A stretch of 64,000 bases of DNA from Agromyces sp. Soil535 (GTDB taxonomy: Bacteria; Actinomycetota; Actinomycetes; Actinomycetales; Microbacteriaceae): the NCBI RefSeq assembly GCF_001428255.1, contig NZ_LMRW01000023.1:124309-188308 (forward strand). Direction: 5' to 3'. Shown piece by piece: positions 44,833-57,868 of the stretch; position 1 is the stretch's first letter, and each line of letters starts with the position of its first letter. The notes beneath the pieces were generated by a model that saw nothing but the letters and a program-made list of their open reading frames with translations, had not been told where the DNA came from and did not search any database. Position numbers and translations under genes: made by a program.

Positions 44833-45759
44833 ATGCGCGATCCCCGCTCCCTCTACGAGCTGAATCCGGACGTCCAGGTGCCGCCCGGGCTGCCGCTCGT
44901 CGCCGGGCTGACGGGGTTCGCCGACGCCGGGTCGGCGGTCGCGCAGACGACCGAGTACCTCTTGTCGACGCTCGACACCACCGTCGTCGCGACGTTCGAT
45001 GCCGACGAGCTGCTCGACTACCGAGCGCGTCGGCCGATCATCCTCTTCCAGGGCGACCACCTCGCCGACTACCGACCGCCGCGCCTGAGCCTCGACCTCG
45101 CGCGCGACGAGATCGGCCAGCAGTTCCTCATGCTCACGGGCTACGAGCCCGACTTCCAGTGGGAGCGGTTCGGGGCGGCCGTGCTCGGCCTGATCGACGA
45201 GCTGCAGGTGTCGTCGACGACGTGGATCAACTCGATCCCGATGCCCGTGCCCCACACGCGACCGATCGGCATGACCGTGAGCGGCAACCGCCCCGACCTC
45301 ATCGAGGCGATGTCGATCTGGCGGCCCACCACGCAGGTGCCGTCGAATGCACTGCACCTCGTCGAGTACCGACTGCAGGAGCAGGGCCATCCCACCACCG
45401 GCTTCGTCCTCCTCGTCCCGCACTACCTCAGCGACGCCGAGTACCCGACCGCAGCCGTCGCCGCCATCGAGGCGATCAGCGCGTCCACTGGACGCATCTT
45501 CCCCACCGACGTGCTGCGTGAGCAGGGCCGCGAGTTCGTCGCCCGCATCGACGAGCAGGTCGCGGAGAACGGCGAGCTCGCGAAGCTCGTCGGCACGCTC
45601 GAGGAACGGCACGACTCCTACATGGAGGGCACGACCCTCCGGTCGCCGCTCACCGACGAGGACGGCGAGCTGCCATCCGCCGACGAGATCGCCGCCGAGC
45701 TCGAGAACTTCCTCGCGTACCGTCGCACTCGCGACGACGACACGCCGCTCGGCGGCTGA
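44833..45759 (+). CDS. PAC2-family protein
   Basis: 308 aa. PAC2 fold, similar to eukaryotic proteasome assembly chaperones: VAGLTGFADAGSAVAQTTEYLL, LDYRARRPII, EPDFQWERF, and SIPMPVPHTRPIGMTVSGNR. The C-terminal about 80 residues are helical and acidic. In actinobacteria the family has no settled function; some members sit with proteasome genes, but none is in this window. Leaderless (TAGGCT, 6-nt gap). Followed by a 319-nt non-coding stretch leading to sigA. Confidence 0.9.
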   Translation: MRDPRSLYELNPDVQVPPGLPLVAGLTGFADAGSAVAQTTEYLLSTLDTTVVATFDADELLDYRARRPIILFQGDHLADYRPPRLSLDLARDEIGQQFLMLTGYEPDFQWERFGAAVLGLIDELQVSSTTWINSIPMPVPHTRPIGMTVSGNRPDLIEAMSIWRPTTQVPSNALHLVEYRLQEQGHPTTGFVLLVPHYLSDAEYPTAAVAAIEAISASTGRIFPTDVLREQGREFVARIDEQVAENGELAKLVGTLEERHDSYMEGTTLRSPLTDEDGELPSADEIAAELENFLAYRRTRDDDTPLGG

Positions 45760-45914
45760 CGCTGCCTCACGCCGATCACCGGCGCGCGCCGCGTGCAGCG
45801 GCGGAGTGGGGGATCCGCGCGATCGGCGGTCGACGGGAATGCGCGGCAGGTGGCGCGCGTTGCAATCCGTGGGGAGGAATGCGCGGGCCGCGCGTTCGGC
45901 GGGGTACATGCCTG

Positions 45915-45920
45915 TATAAT
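45915..45920 (+). promoter_or_regulatory. Consensus -10 TATAAT of primary sigma factor gene
   Basis: A perfect TATAAT in CTGTATAATG, the best -10 in the window, without an obvious TTGACA -35. It would give a leader of about 150 nt before sigA. A small GGACC/GGTCC hairpin lies just after the start. The rest of the 45760-46078 gap holds no convincing gene. Confidence 0.65.
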
Positions 45921-46078
45921 GAAGGCAGGACCCGTTCTGGTCCGCAGGTGCGACGCGCTCGCGCCGATCATGCGGACTTGACATGGGTCCTCATAGTGTC
46001 CGAAAACGACCGGGCCGGGGGTGCGAGCCGAGTGTCCGAGAGGGCACGCGCCGCGCGACGGTAGGAGAGGTTCAACGA

Positions 46079-47500
<1,422 letters not shown>

Positions 47501-47507
47501 GCCGCAC

Positions 47508-48764
47508 GTGCGCTACGCGCCGGCGATCCTCGTCGGCAGGCTCACCCGATTCGCCGCCCGGCTGCGCAAGCCCGGCGGCGGATCGGCCGTTCCGGGCCTC
47601 GTCGTCAACCGCATCGCCCCCGGCTACATGAAGCGCACCCTGTCGGGATTCCCGCAGGGTCTCGTGGTCGTGTCGGGGTCGAGCGGCAAGTCGACGACCA
47701 CGAAGATGCTCGTCGCGATCCTTCGTGCCCATAGCGTCGACGTGTTCACGAACCCATCGACCGCGAACATCAGCCAGGGGCTCACGTCTGCACTCCTGGA
47801 ACGGGCGGACTGGCAGGGCCGCGTGCCCGGCGAGGTCGCGGTGCTCGAGATGGACGAGGGCCACGGCGCCCTCGTCATGCAGGGCGTCGACGCGCGAGTC
47901 GTGGCGCTGACGAACGTGATGGTCGACCAGATCGACCGGTTCCACGACTCCGAGATGGTGGCCGGCATGCTCGGCCGCATCGCCGCCCGTGCACACGAGG
48001 CGATCGTCGTGAACGCGGATGACGCGTACCTCGAGCGCCTCGCTGCCAAGGCCGGTCCGGATGTCGCGGTCCATCGGTTCGGCGTGTCCGCCGAGGTGCT
48101 CGCTCGCTCGCCGCGCGGACTCGGGTACACGGAGACGAGCACGACGCGCCTCGGGGAGGGCTCCGGCATCGTCGTGGCGTCGGTGGACGGTGCGTCCGCC
48201 CTGCTGCACGATGGCGCGGCATCCGTCGACGTCCGCCTGCCTGCACGCGGCACCCACTACGCGGTGGACGCCGCGGCCGCCTACGCCACCGCGAAGGCGG
48301 TGCTGGGGGAGCGGTTCTCGCCGGTGACGGCGGCCGACGCGCTGAGCGCCATCCCCGCCGTCTTCGGCCGGGGGGAGCGCGTGCGCGTGCGCGGGCAGGA
48401 GGTGGAGTTCGTGCTCGTGCAGAACCCCGCCAGCTATCAGCTGAACGTCGACAGCATCGAGCCCGGCACCGAGCAGATCCTCTTCGCCATCGGATCCGAC
48501 GTCCGCGATCCTTCGTACTTCTGGCCGACGGATGCCTCGTCGCTCGGCCGTGTGGCGATCGTGAGCGGATCCAAGGCGCCCGAGGCGGCACTCATGCTCG
48601 CCTACGACGGCGTGGAGATCGACCGCGTCGAGCCCGACCTCGGCCGCGCGCTCGACGAATTCCTCGCTGCGCCCGAACCGAAGCACGGCCTGAAGACGAT
48701 CGTCTTCTCGGCCGACGCGATGCGCCGTACGCGCGCCCACCTCGGACTCACGGGAGCGGAATGA
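47508..48764 (+). CDS. murT: MurT-like Mur ligase-family protein lacking the zinc ribbon
   Basis: 418 aa, GTG start. Mur ligase central domain with phosphate loop VVVSGSSGKSTTTKM (G60-K61-S62), NPSTANISQG, EVAVLEMDEGH and NVMVDQIDRFHD, then the C-terminal domain with NPASYQLN. MurT elsewhere carries a Cys4 zinc ribbon in the middle domain; here the equivalent region (about residues 195-255) has none, and the whole protein contains no cysteine. MurT normally works with GatD to amidate the alpha-carboxyl of D-Glu in lipid II. The gatD-like gene follows with a 4-bp overlap. See findings for a proposed altered role. Confidence 0.88.
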   Translation: MRYAPAILVGRLTRFAARLRKPGGGSAVPGLVVNRIAPGYMKRTLSGFPQGLVVVSGSSGKSTTTKMLVAILRAHSVDVFTNPSTANISQGLTSALLERADWQGRVPGEVAVLEMDEGHGALVMQGVDARVVALTNVMVDQIDRFHDSEMVAGMLGRIAARAHEAIVVNADDAYLERLAAKAGPDVAVHRFGVSAEVLARSPRGLGYTETSTTRLGEGSGIVVASVDGASALLHDGAASVDVRLPARGTHYAVDAAAAYATAKAVLGERFSPVTAADALSAIPAVFGRGERVRVRGQEVEFVLVQNPASYQLNVDSIEPGTEQILFAIGSDVRDPSYFWPTDASSLGRVAIVSGSKAPEAALMLAYDGVEIDRVEPDLGRALDEFLAAPEPKHGLKTIVFSADAMRRTRAHLGLTGAE

Positions 48765-49504
48765 CCCTGACGATCGTGACGCTCCTGCCCGGCCTGCAGA
48801 ACACGAACGGCGACGCCGAGAATGCGACCGTGCTCGTCAGGCGGGCCCAGTGGGCGGGCCTCGACGCACGCGTGATCGCGGTCGACTCCCGCGACGACCT
48901 GCCCGAGCGCGTCGACGCCGTCGTGCTCGGCTCGGGCAGCGACTCCTCGCTCGAGGCGAGTCGCGACGCCCTGCTGACGATGCACGACGAGCTCCGCGTG
49001 TGGGGCACCGAGGGCATCCCGATCCTCGCGGTGGGCACCGGCTGGGAGCTGCTGAGCTGGGGCATCGAGCGCGCCGACGGCTCGAGCCTCGAGGGCCTCG
49101 GCGTCCTCCCGGGTCGTGCCGTGCCGCGGGGGGCCAGGGTCACGGGCGACCTCGTGGTGGCCTCGTCCCGGTTCGGGCTGCTCGTCGGTTTCGAGAACCA
49201 CGCGCGCGACTATGTCGGCGCCGAGGGTTCGCCGCTCGGGCGCGTGCGCTCCGGGAGCGGCAACGGGCGCGACGGGGGCCAGGAGGGCGTCGTCATGGGC
49301 GCCGTCATCGGCACACACCTGCACGGCCCGGTGCTCGCGAAGAACCCGGCGTTCGCCGATCAGCTGCTCGGCATGATGGCCCAGCGCTCGGGGCTCGAGT
49401 ACGCGCCCGGCGAGCGGGCCGCGCTCGTCGACGGATACGCGGCGGCCGCCCGCGATGCCCAGCTGGGCGCGGCGCGGGCGGCGGCATCCGTCGACGACGC
49501 CTGA
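48761..49504 (+). CDS. gatD: GatD-like glutamine amidotransferase without catalytic Cys
   Basis: 247 aa, overlapping murT by ATGA. Class I glutamine amidotransferase-like fold (CobB/CobQ type): TIVTLLPGLQNTNGDAENA, VVLGSGSDSSLEAS, and the nucleophile elbow ILAVGTGWELLSWG, where the family has V-C-G-G-x-Q. Cys is replaced by Gly92 and the Gln by Glu96; there is no Cys anywhere. The His region is kept (GTHLHGPVL, H186/H188), as is VGFENHARDY. It should not hydrolyse glutamine and may only stabilise or shape the MurT partner. Regular length; not a broken gene. Confidence 0.87.
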   Translation: MTLTIVTLLPGLQNTNGDAENATVLVRRAQWAGLDARVIAVDSRDDLPERVDAVVLGSGSDSSLEASRDALLTMHDELRVWGTEGIPILAVGTGWELLSWGIERADGSSLEGLGVLPGRAVPRGARVTGDLVVASSRFGLLVGFENHARDYVGAEGSPLGRVRSGSGNGRDGGQEGVVMGAVIGTHLHGPVLAKNPAFADQLLGMMAQRSGLEYAPGERAALVDGYAAAARDAQLGAARAAASVDDA

Positions 49505-49533
49505 CGTTCCAGGCGGTGGCGCCGCCGAACGAC

Positions 49534-49561
49534 GAACGCCCCGGTGATCACCGGGGCGTTC
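49534..49561. terminator. Bidirectional terminator after gatD
   Basis: GAACGCCCCGGTGA and its exact reverse complement are adjacent (28-nt perfect palindrome), between convergent gatD and the DUF7455 gene. Confidence 0.8.
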
Positions 49562-49579
49562 ATGTCGTATTCGATGGGG

Positions 49580-49816
49580 TCAGTCGCGACCGTCGACGAG
49601 GAGTCGGCTCGACTCGTCGTGCCAGCTGTGGGCGATCTGCGAGAGCTTCTCCTCGTGCTTGCGGCCGTGATGGGCGCAGAAGAGCAGTTCGCCGCTCGCG
49701 ACGACGACCCGGATGTACGCCTGGGCGCCGCATGCGTCGCAGCGGTCGAGCGCGGTGAGTTCATACGGGGTGTCGAGTTCGTCGACCGCACCGCTGGTGT
49801 CGGCGTGGTTCGTCAT
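49580..49816 (-). CDS. DUF7455-type small zinc-binding protein
   Basis: 78 aa from ATG 49816 with a strong GGAGGAGGAG RBS. Core ELTALDRCDACGAQAYIRV has a CxxC pair; a second half-site is FCAHHGRKH (Cys, His-His, His). A single small zinc-binding fold is likely. This short family is conserved beside primary sigma factor and topoisomerase genes in actinobacteria; function unknown. Divergent from parE. Confidence 0.85.
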   Translation of the reverse strand: MTNHADTSGAVDELDTPYELTALDRCDACGAQAYIRVVVASGELLFCAHHGRKHEEKLSQIAHSWHDESSRLLVDGRD

Positions 49817-49946
49817 GGCTCCTCCTCCTGGCTCACGCGTGATATTCCGTGCATCAATGAAAACACGGCACCGACGCACTTCGTTCCGTTTGGCGGGCAT
49901 TTCGCTCAGCGCGTAGCGCCTCGCACGCGGTGTCGTCCCGCGTCAG

Positions 49947-49952
49947 TAGGCT
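49947..49952 (+). promoter_or_regulatory. -10 element TAGGCT, near-leaderless start at 49961
   Basis: TAGGCT ends 8 nt before the parE GTG; no RBS is present. Confidence 0.5.
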
Positions 49953-49960
49953 TGTGCGAC

Positions 49961-52054
<2,094 letters not shown>

Positions 52055-52088
52055 CCGTCATCGGGCGACCCGTCCTGATGCCCGACCG

Positions 52089-53423
52089 CTACGCCGTCGA
52101 CGGCGGGATGTTCTGGTTGAAGTGGAAGACGTTTTCGGGGTCCACCTCGTCCTTCACGGCTGTCAGTCGCGCGAGCTTCTCCTCGGAGTACGCGAGGCGG
52201 AGCCCGGCGACGCCGTCGTCCCCGAGCACGTTGACGTACGCTCCGCTCGCGAACCGATCCATCGTTCCGGCATAGCGGCGCGCCGCGGACATGCGCCGCT
52301 CGTCGTCGTCGGGGTCGGCCCAGCGTGCGGCGGCGACGAACTCGAACGCCGTATCGCGCTGGGAGAACGCCGTCGCCGCGTCGGCGACGTCGGCGATCGC
52401 GCCGCCGTACGCCTGGAGGCTCACGTTCGGCAGGTCGGATCCGTCCCGGGCGAGCAGCGCGTCGAGGAGCTCGTCATCGAGCGCTTGGAAGTAGTGGCCC
52501 TTCCAGTACCGTCGCAACGCGTGGCCCTCGATGTCGTCCTCGCGGATCTGGAGCTGCAGGTACGACATCGGCTCGACGATCCGGGCCGCGGGTTCCGCGA
52601 CGTCGGCCAGCTCGTCGCCGAGGGCGGCGATCACCGCGTCCCCATCGTCGGGGTCGCCGACCCAGACGAGGCCGAGCGCGACATCCTGCTCCACGATGGT
52701 CGCGTTGTACGTCGCCTGTCGGGGTGCGGCGCCGCTCAGGTCCCGCCACCGCCGCATCGGCGGTCCCGCTTGGGCGACCGGGTAGTGGAACTCCGCCGAG
52801 ATCGCCTGCCCGGGCTCCGGATGCAACGCGAACTCGAACTCGGTGACGACGCCGAAGTTGCCGCCGCCGCCGCGCAGCGCCCAGTACAGGTCGGGGTGCT
52901 CATCGGCGCTCGCACGCAGCGTGTCGCCGGCCGCGGTGACCACCTCGAACGAGATCACGTTGTCGCACGACAGTCCGTGCCGCCTGGCAAGCCACCCCAT
53001 CCCGCCTCCGAGCGTGAGCCCGCCGACCCCGGTGTGCGACACGTTGCCGGCCGTCGTCGCGAGGCCGTGCGCCTGCGCCGCCTGATCGAGCGCCCCGAGC
53101 AGCGCGCCACCCTGGACCCGAGCGCGCCTGGTGGTTGGATCGACGGTCACGCCTCCCATCGGGCGCAGGTCGATCATCAGACCGTCGTCGGGCACGGCGT
53201 GGCCGACGATGCCGTGGCCGCCGCAGCGGATCCCCAACCCGAGGTCGTGCTCCTCGGCGAATCGCACCGCAGCCACGACATCGACGGCGTCGACGCACTG
53301 CACGATGTACCGGGGCCGCCGGTCGACCATGGCGTTCCACACGGTCCGCGCCTCGTCGTAGCCGGCCGCTCCCGGCACGAGCACCCGGCCGTTGATCGTC
53401 GCCTGAAGGTCCGCTTGCGTCAT
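52089..53423 (-). CDS. FAD-linked oxidoreductase, berberine-bridge-enzyme type
   Basis: 444 aa from ATG 53423 (RBS GAGAGGG). PCMH-type FAD domain with RCGGHGIVGHAV (H70, probable covalent FAD attachment), VQGGALLGALDQAAQ and VGGLTLGGGMGWL; C-terminal substrate domain ending with the BBE motif YSEEKLARLTAVKDEVDPENVFHFNQNI. The second attachment Cys of bicovalent enzymes is absent: the equivalent stretch reads GNVSHTGVGG. Oxidises an unknown small molecule. It sits between the two topoisomerase subunit genes without functional connection, probably an insertion. Confidence 0.88.
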   Translation of the reverse strand: MTQADLQATINGRVLVPGAAGYDEARTVWNAMVDRRPRYIVQCVDAVDVVAAVRFAEEHDLGLGIRCGGHGIVGHAVPDDGLMIDLRPMGGVTVDPTTRRARVQGGALLGALDQAAQAHGLATTAGNVSHTGVGGLTLGGGMGWLARRHGLSCDNVISFEVVTAAGDTLRASADEHPDLYWALRGGGGNFGVVTEFEFALHPEPGQAISAEFHYPVAQAGPPMRRWRDLSGAAPRQATYNATIVEQDVALGLVWVGDPDDGDAVIAALGDELADVAEPAARIVEPMSYLQLQIREDDIEGHALRRYWKGHYFQALDDELLDALLARDGSDLPNVSLQAYGGAIADVADAATAFSQRDTAFEFVAAARWADPDDDERRMSAARRYAGTMDRFASGAYVNVLGDDGVAGLRLAYSEEKLARLTAVKDEVDPENVFHFNQNIPPSTA

Positions 53424-53550
53424 GAGTCGCCCTCTCACCCGTCGGGCCGGAAGTCGACGTCGATGCGGCAGCCTTCGCCGGCCACGCCCGAATATGCCGC
53501 TCGGGACCGCCCGTGTCAAGAACGACGTGCGCGGGGCAGGCGACGGTCGG

Positions 53551-56028
53551 TCAGCCGATGCGCGTGCCTACGGCGGCGACGACGGCCTCGAGCGCCTGTC
53601 CGGATGCGTCGCGCTTCGCCCCGCCGTCGGGCAGCTGCCGCGCCGTGCCGTCGGTGCCGACTGCGAGTGCGGGGGAGCGGCCCACCCAGGCGAGGTGCAG
53701 CGCATCCTCGCCCTTCAGGAACCGTTGCGAGCGTACGCCGCCCGTTGAGCGTCCCTTCGCCGGGAACTCCGCGAAAGAACTCACCTTGGCACTGCCGGGG
53801 TCGGTGCCGAGCAGCGTCTCGCCGCTCGCCGCGACCGTGACCACGACGGTGTCGTCCGCCGCATCCGCGGGAACGCTCGTGAAGTGGATGGCGTGCGCGC
53901 CGGCGCCCAGGTTGATGCCGGCCATGCCTCCGGCGGGGCATCCCTGCGGTCGAACGGATGCCGCGGCGAACCGCAGCAGTTGGGTATCGGATGCGACGAA
54001 CACGAGCTCGTCGGCCTCGTCGCCCTGCACGGCGCCCACGACCTCGTCGCCGGCCTTCAGGCCGATGACCTCGAACTCGGGCTTGTTCGGGTACGCGCCC
54101 GTGGCGACGCGCTTCACGACGCCCTGCTTCGTGCCGAGCGCGATGCAGCGATCGGCGTCGAGCGAGACGATCGCGAGCACCTTCTCGTCGCGGTTCGGCA
54201 ACGCGAGGTAGTCGCCCACGCGCACGCCCGCGCCGAGCTGCACCGACGTGGGCGGCAGTATCGGCAGGTCGACCGGGGTGAACCGGATGAGGCGACCGAG
54301 GCTCGTGACCGCGCCGATGTCGCTGCGGCTCGTGGTGTCGAGCGTCGAGCGGATCGCATCGTGCTTGCTGCGGCGCGCGGGCGGCGTGATGGTGGGCGGA
54401 CCGTCGGGGCCGTCGGGCAGGTCGACGCGGGCGATGCGTCCGGTCGCGCTGAGGAACACGCGGCACGGGACATCCGCCACCTCGAGCGCGGCCGCCGCGG
54501 CACGCTTCGCGGTGGCTCCGGCGATCGACGGACGCGCATCGGTGAGCAGCGTGCGACGGGGAGTGCCGTAGCGCTCGGCGACCTCGGCGAGCTCGTCGGA
54601 GACGAGCGCCTCGATGCGGTGACGGCTCGCGAGCAGCGCCTCGAGCTCCTCGATCTCGACACGGAGCTTGTCACGCTCCGCCTCGAGCTCGAGGCGCGAG
54701 AACTTGGTGAGGCGACGCAGCTGCAGCTCGAGGATGTATTCCGCCTGCACGCGACTGAGGTCGAAGACCTCCATGAGCCGGGTGCGCGCGGCCGCCGCGT
54801 CGTCACTCGTGCGGATGACCTGGATGACCTCGTCGATGTCGAGGATCGCGACGAGCAGGCCCTCGACGAGGTGCAGGCGCTCCTTGCGGCGCGCGAGCCG
54901 GTACTGCGACCGGCGCGTGACGACCTCGATGCGGTGGGCGACGTAGACCTGCAGGAGCTCGCGGAGTCCGAGCGTCTGGGGTCCGCCGTCGACGAGGGCC
55001 ACGTTGTTGATGTTGAACGAGTCCTCGAGGGGCGTCAGGCGGTAGAGCTGCTCGAGCACCGCCTCTGGGCTGAACCCCGTCTTGATGCCGATGACGAGGC
55101 GGAGTCCGTTCGTGCGGTCGGTCAGATCGGTGACATCCGAGATGCCGCTGATCTTCTTGGCATTCACGCCGTCCTTGATCTTCTCGATGACCTTCTCGGG
55201 GCCGACGAGATAGGGCAGCTCGGTGACCACGAGCCCGGTCTTGCGCGCGCTGATGCTCTCGACGCTCACCTTGGCGCGGGTCTTGAAGCTGCCGCGGCCC
55301 GTGGCGTATGCGTCCTTGATGCCGGCGAGACCGACGATCGTGCCGCCGGTGGGCAGGTCGGGGCCCGGCACGAACTCCATGAGCTCGTCGAGGGTCGCGT
55401 TCGGGTGGGCGAGCAAGTGGCGGGCAGCGCCCACGACCTCGATGAGGTTGTGGGGCGCCATGTTCGTGGCCATGCCGACGGCGATGCCGCTCGCGCCGTT
55501 GACGAGCAGGTTCGGGTAGGCCGACGGCAGCACGTCGGGCTGGGTCAGCTGGTTGTCGTAGTTCGGCACGAAGTCGACGACGTCCTCGTCGAGACCCTCG
55601 GTCATGGCGAGCGCGGGGGAGGCGAGCCGAGCCTCGGTGTAGCGGGGCGCGGCGGGCCCGTCGTCGAGCGAGCCGAAGTTGCCGTGGCCGTCGATGAGCG
55701 GCACTCGCAGGGTGAACGCCTGCGCCATGCGCACGAGCGCGTCGTAGATCGCGGTGTCGCCGTGCGGGTGGAGCTTGCCCATCACCTCGCCGACGACGCG
55801 CGCCGACTTCACATGACCCCGGTCGGGACGCAGGCCCATCTCGGTCATCTGGTAGAGGATGCGGCGCTGCACCGGCTTGAGGCCGTCGCGGGCGTCGGGC
55901 AGGGCCCGCGAGTAGATGACCGAGTAGGCGTACTCGAGGAACGAGCCCTGCATCTCGGTGGCGACGTCGACGTCTTCGATGCGTTCGACGATCGGCTCGT
56001 CGGCGGGCGGGTGCTTGGCTCGGGTCAT
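53551..56028 (-). CDS. parC: Type IIA DNA topoisomerase subunit A (ParC/GyrA-like)
   Basis: 825 aa. Breakage-reunion domain with [39 protein letters not shown], and catalytic Tyr in [10 protein letters not shown] (about residue 130). Next come a long coiled-coil/tower region and a C-terminal beta-pinwheel with repeated [42 protein letters not shown]. Partner of the B subunit at 49961. The quinolone-region residues [13 protein letters not shown] look like a normal sensitive sequence. Opposite orientation to parE, with the FAD oxidase gene between. Confidence 0.93.
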   Translation of the reverse strand: MTRAKHPPADEPIVERIEDVDVATEMQGSFLEYAYSVIYSRALPDARDGLKPVQRRILYQMTEMGLRPDRGHVKSARVVGEVMGKLHPHGDTAIYDALVRMAQAFTLRVPLIDGHGNFGSLDDGPAAPRYTEARLASPALAMTEGLDEDVVDFVPNYDNQLTQPDVLPSAYPNLLVNGASGIAVGMATNMAPHNLIEVVGAARHLLAHPNATLDELMEFVPGPDLPTGGTIVGLAGIKDAYATGRGSFKTRAKVSVESISARKTGLVVTELPYLVGPEKVIEKIKDGVNAKKISGISDVTDLTDRTNGLRLVIGIKTGFSPEAVLEQLYRLTPLEDSFNINNVALVDGGPQTLGLRELLQVYVAHRIEVVTRRSQYRLARRKERLHLVEGLLVAILDIDEVIQVIRTSDDAAAARTRLMEVFDLSRVQAEYILELQLRRLTKFSRLELEAERDKLRVEIEELEALLASRHRIEALVSDELAEVAERYGTPRRTLLTDARPSIAGATAKRAAAAALEVADVPCRVFLSATGRIARVDLPDGPDGPPTITPPARRSKHDAIRSTLDTTSRSDIGAVTSLGRLIRFTPVDLPILPPTSVQLGAGVRVGDYLALPNRDEKVLAIVSLDADRCIALGTKQGVVKRVATGAYPNKPEFEVIGLKAGDEVVGAVQGDEADELVFVASDTQLLRFAAASVRPQGCPAGGMAGINLGAGAHAIHFTSVPADAADDTVVVTVAASGETLLGTDPGSAKVSSFAEFPAKGRSTGGVRSQRFLKGEDALHLAWVGRSPALAVGTDGTARQLPDGGAKRDASGQALEAVVAAVGTRIG

Positions 56029-56090
56029 CCGTGGTCTCTGGAGCGGGCGTGCGGCGCACGCGGTGGAACTGGGGCGCGCCCGGCCTGTGC

Positions 56091-56096
56091 CAGACT
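56091..56096 (+). promoter_or_regulatory. -10 element CAGACT, leaderless start at 56104
   Basis: CAGACT ends 7 nt before the ATG of the phosphodiesterase gene; no RBS lies between. Confidence 0.5.
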
Positions 56097-56103
56097 GGGC
56101 GCG

Positions 56104-57252
56104 ATGCCTGCAATGCTACCGGTGCCTGCCGTCAGCGCTCCGAGGCTTGCCGGGGTGCTCGCCAGTTCGCTCGCGAGCCTCAGTGGGGATGGGAACGAGT
56201 TCGGCCTGCCCGCGGCATCCGGTGCGGTCGTCGTGCTCGTCGACGGCCTCGGCGCGGCGAACCTCCAGGCCCGTGCCGGCCACGCGCGCTTCCTGGCGTC
56301 GCGGATGTCGCGGCGCGACGTGATCCGCACGGTGCTGCCGTCGACGACGGCCGCCGCCCTCGCGACCTTCACGACCGGACGGATGCCGGGTGAGCACGGC
56401 CTCGTCGGCTACCGCGTGCTCGACGCGGCGCGCGACCGACTGGTCAACCAGCTGAACGGCTGGGACGCGGGGATGGTGCCCGAGACGTGGCAGCGCTCGG
56501 CCACGCTCTTCGAGGCCGCCGCCGAGCAGGGGCGTCCGAGTTTCGCGATCGGCGCGGCGCGGTACGCCGACTCGGGATACACGCGTGCGGTGCTGCGCGG
56601 TGCGGAGTACCACGTCGCCGCGTCGTTCGCCGAGCGTTTCGAGGCGGCGCGGCTGCTGCTGGAACGCGAGGCCGGCGCGCTCGTCTACCTCTACGTGCCC
56701 GAGCTCGACCAGGCCGCGCACGCGCACGGGTGGGAGTCGGATCGCTGGCTGGGCATCCTCGAGCAGCTCGACGCCGAGCTCGCCGCCTTCGAGCGCCGGA
56801 TGCCGCGTGGCGCCGGACTCCTCGTCACCGCGGATCACGGGGTGATCGACGTGCCGGCGCACCGCCACGTCTTCGTCGACGCACGTCCCGACCTGCTCGA
56901 CGGGGTACGCCATGTGGGCGGCGAGCCGCGCTTCCTCTCCCTGTACTTCGAGCCCGGCCTCGCCGACGCGGAGCGATCGAGGCTCGTCGCCGGCTGGCGT
57001 GCCGCGGAGGAGCACCGGGCATGGGTGCTCGACCGCGACGAGGCGATCGCCTCGGGGCTCTATGGCCCGGTGGCCGACGAGGTGCGCCCCCGCATCGGCG
57101 ATGTGCTCGTCGCCGCCCGCTCCGGCGTCGCCTACTACGACCGCCGAGAGCCCAACCGGAAGCCGGAGGCGATGATCGGGCAGCACGGATCGCTGAGCGA
57201 TGAGGAGACCCGGGTCCCGCTCATCCGGGCGGGCGCCTACGCGAGAGCCTGA
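56104..57252 (+). CDS. Alkaline-phosphatase-superfamily nucleotide pyrophosphatase/phosphodiesterase
   Basis: 382 aa. Metal-binding [13 protein letters not shown], nucleophile Thr/Ser region [39 protein letters not shown] (Asp, His), [13 protein letters not shown] (Asp-His) and the closing [16 protein letters not shown] (His) form the two-zinc site of the superfamily. No signal peptide is evident, so it is likely cytoplasmic. The substrate is unknown; homologues act on nucleotides or phospholipid head groups. Leaderless. The frame is open for about 2.2 kb upstream, but that is antisense to parC. Confidence 0.88.
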   Translation: MPAMLPVPAVSAPRLAGVLASSLASLSGDGNEFGLPAASGAVVVLVDGLGAANLQARAGHARFLASRMSRRDVIRTVLPSTTAAALATFTTGRMPGEHGLVGYRVLDAARDRLVNQLNGWDAGMVPETWQRSATLFEAAAEQGRPSFAIGAARYADSGYTRAVLRGAEYHVAASFAERFEAARLLLEREAGALVYLYVPELDQAAHAHGWESDRWLGILEQLDAELAAFERRMPRGAGLLVTADHGVIDVPAHRHVFVDARPDLLDGVRHVGGEPRFLSLYFEPGLADAERSRLVAGWRAAEEHRAWVLDRDEAIASGLYGPVADEVRPRIGDVLVAARSGVAYYDRREPNRKPEAMIGQHGSLSDEETRVPLIRAGAYARA

Positions 57253-57256
57253 GCGA

Positions 57257-57844
57257 TCAGGACGGGTACTGTCCGCGCTTTACCTGCGGCTTCGGCAGGC
57301 GCAGCGGGCGGAGCTGCAGGGCGCGCATCGCCGCGTACCAGCGCACGCGCTCGGCCTTGTCCTCGCCGAACTTCGCCCTGAGCTTGCGCGTCACGAGGAA
57401 ACCGACGATGACGACGTCGATCACGGCCACGAGGAAGAACGCCCACAGGGCGAGGATGCCGATCGTCTGCATCTGGGCGTTCGGGACGAGCGTGAGCAGG
57501 ATGACGGCGAACATCACGGGGATGAGCACCTCGCCGATGCTGAAGCGCGCATCGACGTAGTCGCGCACGAACTTCTTCTGCGGGCCGCGATCGCGCGCGG
57601 GCAGGTAGCGGTCTTCACCGAGGGCCATGCCGACCCGCGCGCGCTCGCGGGCCTCGGCCTGCTTGGCCCGCGCCTGCTTCGCCGCCTCCTTGCGGTCGTT
57701 GGGCACGAGCGGGCGCTTGCGGGCCGCTTCCTGCTCTGCACGGCTCGGAGTGGGGGCGCCCTTGCCGACCTTCGAGGTCGACTCGGGTGCTGCGTCGTCG
57801 GCGCCGGCTTCGGGCGCGGGGGTGTTGGTCGGGTGCTTTGCCAC
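57257..57844 (-). CDS. DUF3043 membrane protein
   Basis: 195 aa from GTG 57844 (RBS GAGGA, 5-nt spacer). A charged, Ala/Pro-rich N-terminal 90 residues (KRPLVPNDRKEAAKQARAKQ) precedes KKFVRDYVDARFSIGEVLIP and two membrane helices (about 107-155: MFAVILLTLVP and LALWAFFLVAVIDVVIVGFLV). The C-terminus is basic (RKLRAKFGEDKAERVRWYAAMRALQLRPLRLP). This is the DUF3043 pattern, conserved in actinobacteria beside an M20 dipeptidase gene as here. Function unknown. It converges on the phosphodiesterase gene, 4 nt apart. Confidence 0.88.
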   Translation of the reverse strand: MAKHPTNTPAPEAGADDAAPESTSKVGKGAPTPSRAEQEAARKRPLVPNDRKEAAKQARAKQAEARERARVGMALGEDRYLPARDRGPQKKFVRDYVDARFSIGEVLIPVMFAVILLTLVPNAQMQTIGILALWAFFLVAVIDVVIVGFLVTRKLRAKFGEDKAERVRWYAAMRALQLRPLRLPKPQVKRGQYPS

Positions 57845-57868
57845 GGGAGTCCTCGAATCGGTTGCCCT

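Noticed and set aside
45760-46078. Small frames in the gap before sigA
   Set aside because: Short, Arg/Ser-rich, no RBS; they overlap the TATAAT promoter and the sigA leader.
48761-49504. Loss of the GatD Cys as a sequencing or assembly error
   Set aside because: TGC to GGC would be one base, but Gln to Glu in the same motif and loss of all cysteines in both GatD and MurT cannot come from one error, and the frames are otherwise intact.
53884-56103. Plus-strand open frame of over 2 kb upstream of the phosphodiesterase
   Set aside because: It is exactly antisense to parC, Arg/His/Asp-rich and without known motifs; a typical high-GC shadow frame. The same applies to the open frame of panB continuing to 30745 across glnA2.
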